A DNA stretch of 64,000 bases from Cryobacterium inferilacus (GTDB lineage: Bacteria > Actinomycetota > Actinomycetes > Actinomycetales > Microbacteriaceae): positions 86,251 to 150,250 of the forward strand of contig NZ_JAIEUL010000009.1 of assembly GCF_019599185.1 (NCBI RefSeq), in the 5' to 3' direction. Position numbers and translations under genes: made by a program. The notes below the pieces were generated by a model. The model worked only from the letters and a program-made list of their open reading frames with translations. It ran no database searches and was not told the origin of the DNA. Shown here in pieces: positions 41,374 to 49,984 of this stretch (position 1 is the first letter of the stretch; each line of letters starts with the position of its first letter).

Positions 41374-42033
41374 GTGCCGACCGCGATTCCGACGCTCCGC
41401 GAGGGCGCAGTGACCCTGCGCCCGATTCGGCTGCGCGATGCCAAGGCCCTCGAGCGTGAGCTGATGGCGAACCGGTCCTGGCTGCGCACCTGGGAGGCCA
41501 CCAGCCCGTACGCGCCGATGTCGTTCGACACCCGCGCCAGCATCCGTAGCCTGCTCACGCACTCGCGCACCGGCAGCGGGCTACCGTTCCTGGTGGAGTA
41601 CAACGGCGAACTCGCCGGCCAGCTGAACGTCTCGTCGATCACCTGGGGGTCGCTCTCCAGCGCATCCATCGGCTACTGGGTCGGCGAGGAATTCGCCGGC
41701 CGGTCGATCACCCCGATCGCGGTGGCGCTGGCGACCGACTACTGCTTCGGCCAGCTCGGCCTGCACCGGATGGAGATCTGCATCCGACCGGAGAACGCGC
41801 CGTCGCTGCGAGTGGTGGAGAAGCTGGGCTTTCGCTACGAGGGCCTGCGCCGCCGGTTCATTCACATCAACGGCGCCTGGCGGGACCATTTCGCGTTCGC
41901 CCTGGTCGCCGAGGAAGTGCGCGGCGGGGTGCTGCGCCGCTGGCAGGACGGCCTGGTGCCCGAAGGTCAGGCGCGAGTGAACGAGTTCGACCGGGCCGCC
42001 GCGGCGCAGCCGCTGCCGGTGGCCGACAAATGA
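41374..42033 (+). CDS. GNAT acetyltransferase, RimJ/RimL type
   Basis: 219 residues from GTG 41374. The fold starts VTLRPIRLRDAKALERELMANRSWLRTWEAT, continues IGYWVGEEFAGRSITPIAVAL (acetyl-CoA pyrophosphate loop region) and ENAPSLRVVEKLGFRYEGLRRRF, the typical RimJ/RimL motif B. It likely acetylates a protein N-terminus, as RimJ does for ribosomal protein S5. It lies 78 bases after galU; TAGGAT at 41325-41330 is a likely -10 of its own. Confidence 0.88.
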   Translation: MPTAIPTLREGAVTLRPIRLRDAKALERELMANRSWLRTWEATSPYAPMSFDTRASIRSLLTHSRTGSGLPFLVEYNGELAGQLNVSSITWGSLSSASIGYWVGEEFAGRSITPIAVALATDYCFGQLGLHRMEICIRPENAPSLRVVEKLGFRYEGLRRRFIHINGAWRDHFAFALVAEEVRGGVLRRWQDGLVPEGQARVNEFDRAAAAQPLPVADK

Positions 42034-42087
42034 CACACCCCCCGGTAATCAGGCATGGATGGTGCCGCGACTCATACCGTAGGGATC

Positions 42088-43077
42088 ATGAGTAGCGAAG
42101 TCCTGGGTGGGGGAGTGATGGTGGCCGTTGCCGCCGCGCTCTGGGTGACGTACCTCATGCCGACATGGGCCAGACGTCGACAGTATCTCGCCACCGAACG
42201 CAACGCCGTGCGACTGCAGCAGACCCTGCGGATCCTGGCCGAGACGTCGGAGATCCCCCAGGAGGTTCGCGTGGAGACCAGCGCGCGCGGTGTGTCCACC
42301 CAACGAAAGATTCTCGCCCAGGCCGAGGAAGACGCCCGGATCGCCGCGAAAGCCGCCGGCGACGCCGCCACGGCCGCCCGCCGTGCCGCCGTGCTGCGCG
42401 CCGCCGCCGCCCGCCCGCCGGTGCTCACCCCGGCCGGCAAGGCCAAGCGCCTGCGCGCCATGCGTGCCCTCTCCTCCCTGGTTCTGCTCATCGGCCTCGT
42501 CGCCGCCGTCGTCGGCGCGACCATGCTGGCCTCCGGCGCCTGGACCCTCCTGGCCGGCGGGCTCGTCGCCGCCGTCGCCGCCCTGGCGACCCTCGGCCGC
42601 CTCGCCGCCGTGAGCCGGGCCGCCCGTGCGCCGCGCACCGCGACGGATGCCGACACCGCCACCCTGGGCCGCCGCGCGCCCGGCAGCGCCACCGGTCAGC
42701 GCTTCGAACCCGTGCACTTCGACGAGGCCCCGGTCGCCCAACCGAGCCCGTGGACCCCGCAGCCGCTGCCCAAGCCGCTGCACCTCTCGCCCGGTTCCAT
42801 CGCGCAGGCCGCGATGGCGTCGGTGGACGCGGCCGCGCAGCTGCGCCAAGCCGCCGCCGAAGCCGAACTGCAGCGCCGGGCCGCGGCCATGGCCGAGGCC
42901 ATCGCCCCGTCGGAGGTCACCCCGATCACCCGCCCGGTGGTTGCCAGGGCCGCCGCGGCGAAGACCGCCCCGGCAGCCGCGCCGAGCCGGTTCGCGAACA
43001 TGGGCATCATCGGCGACACCGAGCCGGGCATGACCGACCTCGACGCCGTGCTGCGCCGCCGCAGAGCCGTCGGCTGA
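42088..43077 (+). CDS. Membrane protein with long Ala-rich cytoplasmic region
   Basis: About 329 residues from ATG 42088 (AGGGA upstream). TM1 near 6-22, with the conserved LWVTYLMPTWARRRQYLATERNAVRLQQTLR just after it. A coiled, Ala/Arg-rich stretch (about 60-125) leads to TM2-TM3 (about 133-170), then a Pro/Ala-rich tail that ends FANMGIIGDTEPGMTDLDAVLRRRRAVG. Similar proteins in Microbacteriaceae have been labelled large exoprotein without evidence. Function unknown. Confidence 0.75.
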   Translation: MSSEVLGGGVMVAVAAALWVTYLMPTWARRRQYLATERNAVRLQQTLRILAETSEIPQEVRVETSARGVSTQRKILAQAEEDARIAAKAAGDAATAARRAAVLRAAAARPPVLTPAGKAKRLRAMRALSSLVLLIGLVAAVVGATMLASGAWTLLAGGLVAAVAALATLGRLAAVSRAARAPRTATDADTATLGRRAPGSATGQRFEPVHFDEAPVAQPSPWTPQPLPKPLHLSPGSIAQAAMASVDAAAQLRQAAAEAELQRRAAAMAEAIAPSEVTPITRPVVARAAAAKTAPAAAPSRFANMGIIGDTEPGMTDLDAVLRRRRAVG

Positions 43078-43132
43078 CCCGCCGGACGGTGTATGCCGCA
43101 TCCGCTCGCGTGATAATGTAAGTACGCAGTCT

Positions 43133-43208
43133 GGGGCTATGGCGCAGTTGGTAGCGCGTCTCGTTCGCAATGAGAAGGTCAGGAGTTCGAATCTCCTTAG
43201 CTCCACCA
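43133..43208 (+). tRNA. tRNA-Ala (anticodon CGC)
   Basis: Full cloverleaf: acceptor GGGGCTA/TAGCTCC, D arm GCGC/GCGC, anticodon loop TTCGCAA (CGC, reads GCG), T loop TTCGAAT, encoded CCA. TGATAATGT with -10 GATAAT is at 43112-43117. Confidence 0.95.
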
Positions 43209-43216
43209 CAGAGTGC

Positions 43217-43250
43217 ACAAGGATCGAAGCCAGTTGGCTTCGATCCTTGT
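43217..43250 (+). terminator. Hairpin after tRNA-Ala
   Basis: A perfect 15-bp stem (ACAAGGATCGAAGCC) with a 4-base AGTT loop, nine bases after the tRNA CCA end. No T tract. Confidence 0.7.
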
Positions 43251-43274
43251 TGCATGTGTAGAGAAAACGGGGCG

Positions 43275-44153
43275 ATGAGTCGAGCGCAGCTGATCGTGGA
43301 CCGCCTTGTTGCCATAGCCGAGGAAGACGGCTTCGCCGCGCATGCCGTGCACGTGCTTGTCGGTCACGAGAGCGCCGAGTATCACTGGAGCGATGATGAT
43401 CGCCGCGATGTGCACTCGGTGGCCAAGGGCGTCTGCGTTCTGGCGATCGGGATCGCCGCCGACGAGGGGCTGCTCGACGTGGATGAGCCGGTCACCGCGT
43501 ACCTGCCGGACTTCCCACCCGGTGCGGACGTGGCGGGCGTCACAGTGCGGCACCTGCTCCAGATGACAAGCGGTATCGACCTGCCGTGGTCGGAGACCAT
43601 GATGACGGACTGGCCCGACCTGGCGCGGGAGTTCCTCAGCCGTCCATCACGAGGACGGGTCTTCCAATACTCCAACGCGAGCACCTACACTGCGATGCGG
43701 GCTCTGCAGTCCGTTGTGGGTGACGTGCCCCGGTGGCTCGATCGGCGCTTGTTCGTGCCGTTGGAGATCGAGGAGCCCGCGTGGGAGCGCTGCCCGAACG
43801 GCTGGATCCTGGCCGGAGGAGGACTGCACCTGCGCACGACCGAACTGGCCCGGATCGGGCAGCTCATCCGCGACGACGGAGTCTGGCAGGGCCAGCGCAT
43901 CGTGTCCTCGCGCTGGGTGCAGGCCATGCACTCCGACTGGTTCGAGCGGGGGCCGGAAACCGGGCCCGCGTACCGGCGCTACGCGCTCTCCGGTTGGGCC
44001 GGGCCCGATGATGCGTGGCGTCTGCACGGTGCCCACGGACAGCTACTCGTCTTCTGCGGCGATGCCGTGGTCACGATCACCGCCCAGGATCATGTCAAGG
44101 CCGATCGGATGGCCGAGCGCGTCGTCACGACCCTGCAGCAGGGCGGGAGCTGA
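43275..44153 (+). CDS. Serine hydrolase, beta-lactamase/class C-like
   Basis: 292 residues from ATG 43275. The S-x-x-K motif is SVAK (in DVHSVAKGVCVLAIGIA), the Y-x-N motif is YSN (in FQYSNASTYTAM), and the third motif is likely HGAHGQ near the C-terminus, in place of KTG as in many esterase/DD-peptidase-like members. No signal peptide is seen, so it is probably cytoplasmic and not a resistance beta-lactamase. GNGWILAGGG-like (PNGWILAGGGLHLRTTELAR) is typical of this clade. Substrate unknown. Confidence 0.85.
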   Translation: MSRAQLIVDRLVAIAEEDGFAAHAVHVLVGHESAEYHWSDDDRRDVHSVAKGVCVLAIGIAADEGLLDVDEPVTAYLPDFPPGADVAGVTVRHLLQMTSGIDLPWSETMMTDWPDLAREFLSRPSRGRVFQYSNASTYTAMRALQSVVGDVPRWLDRRLFVPLEIEEPAWERCPNGWILAGGGLHLRTTELARIGQLIRDDGVWQGQRIVSSRWVQAMHSDWFERGPETGPAYRRYALSGWAGPDDAWRLHGAHGQLLVFCGDAVVTITAQDHVKADRMAERVVTTLQQGGS

Positions 44154-44162
44154 GGCGCCGAC

Positions 44163-44990
44163 CTAGGACGGATGCGTCGCCGATTGTGTCAAGCGCACAT
44201 GGTGCCGCCCGATCGGGGTGACCATCGGCTTGCCAGAGACCGGGTCGGCCGTGATGCTGTTGGGGAGGCCGAAGACCTCTTCTATGAGTGTGCAGGTGAC
44301 GACCTCGGACGGCTCTCCCATCGCGAGCACTTTGCCGTCCTTGACCGCCACGATGGTGTCCGCGTAGCGGATCGCGAGGTTCACGTCGTGCAGCACCATG
44401 ACGATCGTCGTGCCTCGACGGTGGTTGAGGTCGGTGAGCAGGTCGAGGACCTCGACCTGGTGGGCGATGTCGAGAAACGTTGTCGGCTCGTCCAGCAGCA
44501 GAATATCGGTCTGTTGAGCGAGCGCCATGGCGATCCACACCCTCTGGCGCTGGCCACCGGAGAGCTCGTCGACGCTGCGGTCGGCGAGGTCTGCGATGCC
44601 GGTCGCGTCCAGCGCCTCCACGACGGCCCGGTCGTCGTCGGTCGTCCAGGACTGGAACAGCTTCTGGTGCGGATGCCGTCCGCGCCCGACGAGGTCTGCG
44701 ACGGCGATGCCCTCCGGCGCGATCGGCTGCTGAGGGAGCAGGCCGAGGGTGCGGGCCAGCTGCTTGGTGTGCAGCTCGCTGATCAGTTTGCCGTCGAGCA
44801 CAACAGCACCGCTGGTCGGTTTGATGAGCCGTGCCAGAGTCTTCAGCAGTGTCGACTTGCCGCACGCGTTCGCCCCGACGATCACGGTGATGCGCCCGGC
44901 CGCCAGTTCGAGGTCGACGCCGTCGACGATGGTCCTGTTGCCGTAGCCAGACACCAGGGCTTCTGCGGTCAGTTGATGCTGTGCAGTCAA
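44163..44990 (-). CDS. Siderophore-iron ABC transporter ATP-binding protein
   Basis: 275 residues from TTG 44990 (GGAGG six bases upstream; the start overlaps the upstream permease stop as TTGA). Walker A GANACGKST, Q loop LLPQQ, signature LSGGQRQRVW, Walker B ILLLDEPTTFLD and switch VLHDVN are complete. High similarity in layout to FepC/FhuC proteins that energise ferric-siderophore uptake. Last gene of the iron operon. Confidence 0.95.
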   Translation of the reverse strand: MTAQHQLTAEALVSGYGNRTIVDGVDLELAAGRITVIVGANACGKSTLLKTLARLIKPTSGAVVLDGKLISELHTKQLARTLGLLPQQPIAPEGIAVADLVGRGRHPHQKLFQSWTTDDDRAVVEALDATGIADLADRSVDELSGGQRQRVWIAMALAQQTDILLLDEPTTFLDIAHQVEVLDLLTDLNHRRGTTIVMVLHDVNLAIRYADTIVAVKDGKVLAMGEPSEVVTCTLIEEVFGLPNSITADPVSGKPMVTPIGRHHVRLTQSATHPS

Positions 44991-46045
44991 GAGGAGCCTC
45001 CGCGGCGGGATGTGCGAATCAATAAGAAGAGCAGGTAGGGCGCACCGAGGATGCCGGTGATGACACCGACCGGGAACCGGGTGTCGAACGCGAACTGGCC
45101 GATGAGGTCAGAGGTAAGGACCAGGCAGGCTCCCATCAGGGCCGCCGGGATGGTCAGCGAGGACCCGTGACCGACCAGCCTGCTCACGATGGGGCCCGCA
45201 AGGAACGCCACGAACGCGATCGGCCCTGTGGTCGCGGTCGCGAAGCAGGTGAGGGCGACCGCAGCGAGGATGAGCAGGATGCGCACGTGGTCCACCCGCA
45301 CGCCCAGTGACGTTGCCGCGGCGTCGCCGAGTTCGAGCGCTTTCAGCTGCCGCGAGAGCAGGGCGAGCGCCGGCAGTAACACGGCCACGGCGATGCCGAG
45401 CGGGAGGACGTCTTCCCAGCGGGAGCCGTTGAGGCTGCCGGTGAGCCAGCGCATGGCGACGGCGACATCCCATTCGGCGGCCCGCTGGATCGTGTAGGAG
45501 ACGACCGAGTCAAGCATCGCCCCGATGCCGATGCCGATCAGGATCAGCCGGCCGCCGGTGGACTCGCCGCCGCGGGCGGCGAAGTAGATGGCCGCGGCCG
45601 TGGCCACGCCCGCGATGAGGGCGGCGAACATGGTGGCGGTGCCGCTCCAGCGCAGCACGACGAGGCAGACGACGGCGGCCGCGCTGGCTCCAGCACTGAT
45701 GCCGATCACATCCGGGCTGGCGAGAGGGTTGCGCAGCATCGTTTGGAACGTCGTGCCGGCTGCGCCGAAGGCGAGTCCGGCGAGGGCTCCGACGAGCGCC
45801 CGCGGGATGCGTAGGGTGCCGACGGTGAAGGAGGCCCCGGGCACGCTCTCACCGCGGATGACGGCGAGGACGTCGGAGACCGGGTAGATCGTGTTGCCGA
45901 TCATGATCACGGCACTCAGGAGCGCCAGGACCGCCACGGCGAGGACGACCATGACGAGCACACGACGGCGGGAGCGGCGGATGCGGCCGGCGCGGACCAG
46001 CGCTGTGCGTGCGGCGATATCGGGCGTAGCGGGGAGAGTGGTCAT
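44987..46045 (-). CDS. FecCD-family iron-chelate permease (second)
   Basis: 352 residues, about nine to ten membrane helices. The BtuC/FecCD signatures are LRIPRALVGALAGLAFGAAGTTFQTMLRNPLASPDVIG and LRQ-like KALELGDAAATSLGV (ATPase coupling helix). It should form a heterodimeric channel with the permease encoded just upstream (one-base gap). Confidence 0.94.
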   Translation of the reverse strand: MTTLPATPDIAARTALVRAGRIRRSRRRVLVMVVLAVAVLALLSAVIMIGNTIYPVSDVLAVIRGESVPGASFTVGTLRIPRALVGALAGLAFGAAGTTFQTMLRNPLASPDVIGISAGASAAAVVCLVVLRWSGTATMFAALIAGVATAAAIYFAARGGESTGGRLILIGIGIGAMLDSVVSYTIQRAAEWDVAVAMRWLTGSLNGSRWEDVLPLGIAVAVLLPALALLSRQLKALELGDAAATSLGVRVDHVRILLILAAVALTCFATATTGPIAFVAFLAGPIVSRLVGHGSSLTIPAALMGACLVLTSDLIGQFAFDTRFPVGVITGILGAPYLLFLLIRTSRRGGSS

Positions 46046-46046
46046 G

Positions 46047-47111
46047 TCAGAGTGCCCTCATTCGGCTGCGGCGGGCGATGATGACGAGGACCGGGGCGCC
46101 GACGAAGGCAGTGACGATTCCCGCTTCCGTCTCGCCGGGGTAGCCGATGAGGCGCCCGATGGTGTCTGCGAGCGTCAGCAGGATGGCGCCGCCCAGCGCC
46201 GAGAGTGGCATCATCCAGCGCTGATCGGGACCGACGAGCATGCGCACCACGTGCGGAACCATGAGACCCACGAACGCGATGGGACCGGCGACCGCGGTGA
46301 CCGCGGCGCAGAGCACCACGCCGGCAACGGCGGCGAGCAGCCGGGTGCGGCCGATGCGCACGCCGAGTCCCACGGCGACGTCGTCTCCGAGGGCGAGCGC
46401 GTTCAGCCCGGGTGCGCAGATGAAGGCGACCAGGGTGCCGGCCACGAGCAGGGGGGCAATGACCGCCATCGTGCCCCAGTCGGCGCCGCCGACGCCGCCG
46501 ATCTGCCAGAACCGGAAGGTGTCCATGGCTGCGGTGCGGGGCAGCAGGACCGCACTGACCAGGGAGCCCAGTGCTGCCGTCGTTGCCGCTCCGGCGAGCG
46601 CCAGTTTGATGGGCGTGGAACCGCCGGGTCCGACCGAGCCGACGTTGTAGACGAAGATCGACGTCAGGATAGCGCCGCCCAGGGCCAGCCAGAGGTACTC
46701 GTATGGCGAGGTGATCCCGAAAAATGCGATTCCGCAGACGACGGCGAGCGCGGCGCCGGTGTTCACTCCGAGGATGCCGGGGTCGGCGATGGGGTTGCGG
46801 GTGATGGCCTGCATCAGCGCCCCGGAAAGCGCGAGTGCGGCGCCGGCCATGATGGCCAGCACGGTGCGCGGGATGCGCGCCTGAACCGCGATCGCGCCGA
46901 TGTGCGACGGTGTTTGCCCCTGCACCCAGGAGGTGACCCCATCGATGATCTCCGCCATCGAGACGGTTCGCGACCCGAATGCCAGGGAGAGCAGGATGGC
47001 GATGATCACGCCGGCGATCAAACCGGCGATGCTCAGAGCGCGCCGCCGCGCCCCCACCGAAGTGGCGGGGGCGCGGCGGCGGTCATCGACCGTTGTGTGC
47101 ACCGAGGTCAC
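46047..47111 (-). CDS. FecCD-family iron-chelate permease (first)
   Basis: 354 residues from GTG 47111, which overlaps the stop of the substrate-binding protein gene (GTGA). Signature segments are VQARIPRTVLAIMAGAALALSGALMQAITRNPIADPGILG and the coupling helix LNALALGDDVAVGLGV. It has a basic cytoplasmic start (TTVDDRRRAPATSVGARRRAL) before TM1. Same operon as above. Confidence 0.94.
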   Translation of the reverse strand: MTSVHTTVDDRRRAPATSVGARRRALSIAGLIAGVIIAILLSLAFGSRTVSMAEIIDGVTSWVQGQTPSHIGAIAVQARIPRTVLAIMAGAALALSGALMQAITRNPIADPGILGVNTGAALAVVCGIAFFGITSPYEYLWLALGGAILTSIFVYNVGSVGPGGSTPIKLALAGAATTAALGSLVSAVLLPRTAAMDTFRFWQIGGVGGADWGTMAVIAPLLVAGTLVAFICAPGLNALALGDDVAVGLGVRIGRTRLLAAVAGVVLCAAVTAVAGPIAFVGLMVPHVVRMLVGPDQRWMMPLSALGGAILLTLADTIGRLIGYPGETEAGIVTAFVGAPVLVIIARRSRMRAL

Positions 47112-48130
47112 TTCGCGAGCGCGACGGCACCGTCCAGAAGGGCGACGTAGTCGGTCAGCATCCACGGGATCGACAGCGCGGTCGGGGTGACGGCGCCGCT
47201 GAGCGCATCGCCGGATCCGACCGAGACGACAGCACCGTTCTGCACGGCCGTCAGCGTATTCCACAGCGGGTCGGCCTGCAGGGCCTTGAGCAGCTCATCG
47301 CTGTCGCCGTAGCTCACGATCACGTCGATGTCGGCCAGCTGATCGGCGTTCTCGGCGCTGACGTCCTGGTAGAAGGTGTCGCCGTCGCCGGCAAGCTCGG
47401 GAAGATCGAAGCCGAGATCGGCGAGGAAGGCCGTGCGCGAGTCGCCCTGGCCGTAGATCGAGATGGTGGAGAGGTCGGCTGCGCTCATGTAGAAGAACGC
47501 CGCCTTCTTGCCCGCGAAGGCGGAGTCTGCCGTGGCGTCCGCGATCTCCTGGTCGAGCGAGTCGACGAGCGCCTGGCCCTCGTCGGCGAGACCGAGAGCA
47601 GCGGAGTCGGTGAGGACGACGTCGCGCCACGGGGTGAGCCAGGCGGCATCGGGGTAGGCGACGGTCGGCGCGATCTCGCTCAGAGTGGCGTAGTCCTCCT
47701 CGGTCACTCCGGAGTAGCCGGCAAGAATGACGCCGGGCTGGGTGTCGGCGATGGATTCAAAATCGGTGCCGTCTGCGGTGGAGAACACCACCGGCTCGTC
47801 AGCGCCGAGCGCCTCGTAGGCATCCAGAGTCCAGTCGTAGACACCGAGCCCATCGCTGCCGTCCATCGACCAGGTCTGGTCATCGACGCCGACCGGAGCG
47901 ATGCCGAGCGCGAGCGCAACGTCCTGGTTGCCCCAGCCGATCGTGGTGACCCGCTCGGGTTGCGTCTCGATCACGGTCTCTCCGAGCGCGTGCTCGACGG
48001 TCACGGGGAAGGCGCCGCTGGCGGCGGGGGCTGCCGAATCGGACGTCTCCGCCGAGGGAGTGGAGCAGGCGGCAAGGCCGATGGTCATGACTGTGGCCGC
48101 GCTGAGGCCGAGAAAACGGGAGATTGACAT
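47108..48130 (-). CDS. Iron-siderophore ABC transporter substrate-binding lipoprotein
   Basis: 340 residues. Lipoprotein signal peptide with lipobox GLAAC, Cys22 as the lipid anchor. The mature part is an FepB/BtuF-like two-lobe fold joined by a helix: VTVEHALGETVIETQPERVTTIGWGNQDVALALG, TQPGVILAGYSGVTEEDYATLSEIAPTVAYPD and IDVIVSYGDSDELLKALQ. It captures ferric siderophore outside the membrane. The gene starts 53 bases from a DtxR/IdeR box, so transcription should be repressed by iron. Confidence 0.95.
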   Translation of the reverse strand: MSISRFLGLSAATVMTIGLAACSTPSAETSDSAAPAASGAFPVTVEHALGETVIETQPERVTTIGWGNQDVALALGIAPVGVDDQTWSMDGSDGLGVYDWTLDAYEALGADEPVVFSTADGTDFESIADTQPGVILAGYSGVTEEDYATLSEIAPTVAYPDAAWLTPWRDVVLTDSAALGLADEGQALVDSLDQEIADATADSAFAGKKAAFFYMSAADLSTISIYGQGDSRTAFLADLGFDLPELAGDGDTFYQDVSAENADQLADIDVIVSYGDSDELLKALQADPLWNTLTAVQNGAVVSVGSGDALSGAVTPTALSIPWMLTDYVALLDGAVALAK

Positions 48131-48183
48131 AGGATTCCCTATTCATGTTGGTGGCGGGGGCGTAGACGCGAGGGCGTCAAAAC

Positions 48184-48202
48184 TTTGGTAAGCCTACCCT
48201 AA
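48184..48202 (-). promoter_or_regulatory. DtxR/IdeR iron box before the siderophore operon
   Basis: On the minus strand TTAGGGTAGGCTTACCAAA, 16 of 19 matches to the DtxR/IdeR consensus TTAGGTTAGGCTAACCTAA. It lies 54-72 bases upstream of the binding-protein ATG, and the DtxR-type regulator is encoded at 9213. The same box could affect the divergent ankyrin gene. Confidence 0.85.
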
Positions 48203-48327
48203 TGTCCACCGACGCCCACGCGCCACTATCCCTGCCAGCCGGAGCTGCGGCTAGACTTGACCGGTTCGCCACAACCGGCAGGCCGATGGCGTGGCGGTTG
48301 TTCTGTTCGAGAAACCGGGAGACGATC

Positions 48328-48741
48328 ATGACAGCGCACGCGGACGACCAGGCTGCCGGATCGTCGGATGCCGTCGTCGAGGGTGTCTTCGACCTGGCTC
48401 GCGATGGCCTCACCGGGCCGCTCGGCGAGATGCTCGACGCCGGCGTGCCGCTCAACCTGGTCAACGCGCGCGGCGACAGCCTGTTGATCGTGGCCGCGTA
48501 CGCGCAACACCACGACACCGTGCAGGAACTGCTCCGCCGCGGCGCCGACACCGCCATCGTCAACGGCATGGGGCAGACGGCCCTGGCCTGCGCCGTGTTC
48601 CGGGGCAACGAGCCGATCCTGGCCGACCTGCTCACGGCCGGCGCCGACCCCGACCTGGGCAGCCACACCGGTGTGCAGATCGCCGACCAGTTCGGCCTGC
48701 CGCGGATGCGCGCGCTCATCGAATCGCACACCGGCGCCTGA
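48328..48741 (+). CDS. Ankyrin repeat protein
   Basis: 137 residues from ATG 48328, with GGGAG upstream; an ATG at 48202 lies in the iron box and is unlikely. Three to four ankyrin repeats are visible: AGVPLNLVNARGDSLLIVAA, GADTAIVNGMGQTALACAVF and GADPDLGSHTGVQIADQFG. A protein-protein interaction role is expected. In other bacteria such proteins often accompany catalases; no catalase is present here. Confidence 0.9.
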   Translation: MTAHADDQAAGSSDAVVEGVFDLARDGLTGPLGEMLDAGVPLNLVNARGDSLLIVAAYAQHHDTVQELLRRGADTAIVNGMGQTALACAVFRGNEPILADLLTAGADPDLGSHTGVQIADQFGLPRMRALIESHTGA

Positions 48742-48754
48742 GCGAGGAAACACC

Positions 48755-49012
48755 ATGTCATCCGCGATGTACTCCAGCCGCACCGGCGTCGTCAACCTGT
48801 CCTATGCCGCCATGTGGATCTTCATGATGGTCTTTCTCGTCGCCTGTGCGGCGTACCTGTTCTACCTCCAGCTACCGTGGGCCGCCCTGATCCTGCTCGC
48901 GCTCGCGGCGTTCTGTGTGTGGCCGTTCCGGCTGTGCCTGAGGGATGGCAGGGCCGAACGGCGGGCTTACCGTGCCGATCTGGCCGACCAGGCCGCCCGG
49001 CGGAACGACTAG
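48755..49012 (+). CDS. Small two-TM membrane protein
   Basis: 85 residues from ATG 48755, with GAGGAA upstream, 13 bases after the ankyrin gene, so likely co-transcribed. Two membrane helices (about 15-40 and 42-62) precede a basic, Arg-rich C-terminus with LRDGRAERRAYRADLADQ. Function unknown. Confidence 0.65.
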   Translation: MSSAMYSSRTGVVNLSYAAMWIFMMVFLVACAAYLFYLQLPWAALILLALAAFCVWPFRLCLRDGRAERRAYRADLADQAARRND

Positions 49013-49101
49013 CTTCTCGACTCCGGCGAGCGGTGCGTTCCGTGTGCTCTGTCGGCCGTCGTTGATACCCTGACGCCGAACGAGAGCGACGGTGACAGGT
49101 C

Positions 49102-49908
49102 ATGGGCGACCAGGCAGACAGGGTGAGCACGGCAGGTAGGTCGGGCACGGCGGGCGTGGCCGTGCGATTCCGCTGCGGGCACGGGGCGGATGCCGCCGAC
49201 GCGCGCATCACCCTGCAACGGGCCTGCCCGCTGTGCATGCTCCTCGCCGAAACCAAGCGCAGCCGAGCTGAACTGCTGCGCCGGGTGGCCCCAGCCGGGC
49301 GGGACGCCCTGGCGCGGGAGACCCGGCTCGGCGCCGAGTACGACTGGATCTGCACCCGCGGGCACTCCAGGTACCGCGCCAGCGTGAGCCAGACCCTGAC
49401 CGGGCCGGGCTGCCCGAAATGCCTGAGGAACGCCGCGGCTCCCGCCGCCAGGCAGGAGGGCGGGGTGCCGTTCATGAAGCCCGGGCTGAAGACCCGCACC
49501 TCCCAGGCCGAACAAAAGCTGCGGATGCTGCTCGGCGAACGCATCCGCCTGCCGCACCGGGTGAACGCGATCCGGATCAACCGTAGTTTCTACGGAAAGC
49601 CGGAGGTGTGGCCGGATATCATCATCCCCGCCCTCAAGGTCGCGATCGAATACGACTCGCCCGGCCGCGCCAAGACCGCGCACCGCGGGCTCAAGGAGGT
49701 CTCCGACCGGGAGAAGGACGCCGCCCTCGAAGAGGTGGGCTGGGCGGTGATCCGGGTGCGCGCCGACGGTCTGGAACCCGTCGGGCGGTACAGCATCGCC
49801 TGCACCGGGGTGACCGCCGGGGTCGTCGAGGAGATCCTCACGATGCTCGCGACCATCCGCGGCGAGCACGCGCTGGCCACCCTTATGCGATCAGACCCGA
49901 GTGGATAG
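49102..49908 (+). CDS. Zinc-ribbon plus PD-(D/E)xK-like endonuclease-fold protein
   Basis: 268 residues. Two Cys-rich zinc-ribbon-like segments come first: CGHG...CPLC (about 25-50) and CTRGHSRYRASVSQTLTGPGCPKC (about 91-115). A C-terminal nuclease-like fold (about 135-260) shows PDIIIPALKVAIEYDS, fitting the D...E-x-D/K core of DUF559/Vsr-like enzymes, then WAVIRVRADGLEPVG. The last catalytic residue is Asp, not Lys, as in many members of the DUF559 group. No methyltransferase is near, so it is not a standard restriction pair. Repair function is a guess. Confidence 0.75.
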   Translation: MGDQADRVSTAGRSGTAGVAVRFRCGHGADAADARITLQRACPLCMLLAETKRSRAELLRRVAPAGRDALARETRLGAEYDWICTRGHSRYRASVSQTLTGPGCPKCLRNAAAPAARQEGGVPFMKPGLKTRTSQAEQKLRMLLGERIRLPHRVNAIRINRSFYGKPEVWPDIIIPALKVAIEYDSPGRAKTAHRGLKEVSDREKDAALEEVGWAVIRVRADGLEPVGRYSIACTGVTAGVVEEILTMLATIRGEHALATLMRSDPSG

Positions 49909-49984
49909 AGTGGCCGGGTAAGAGGCTCACGGTCGAGCAGGGGGTCGGCATTCGTGAGACGCCCGGATCAAAGGAGCTCGTGCC

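Noticed and set aside
43275..44153. Antibiotic-resistance beta-lactamase
   Set aside because: It lacks a signal peptide and a KTG motif; better described as a serine hydrolase of the class C-like family.
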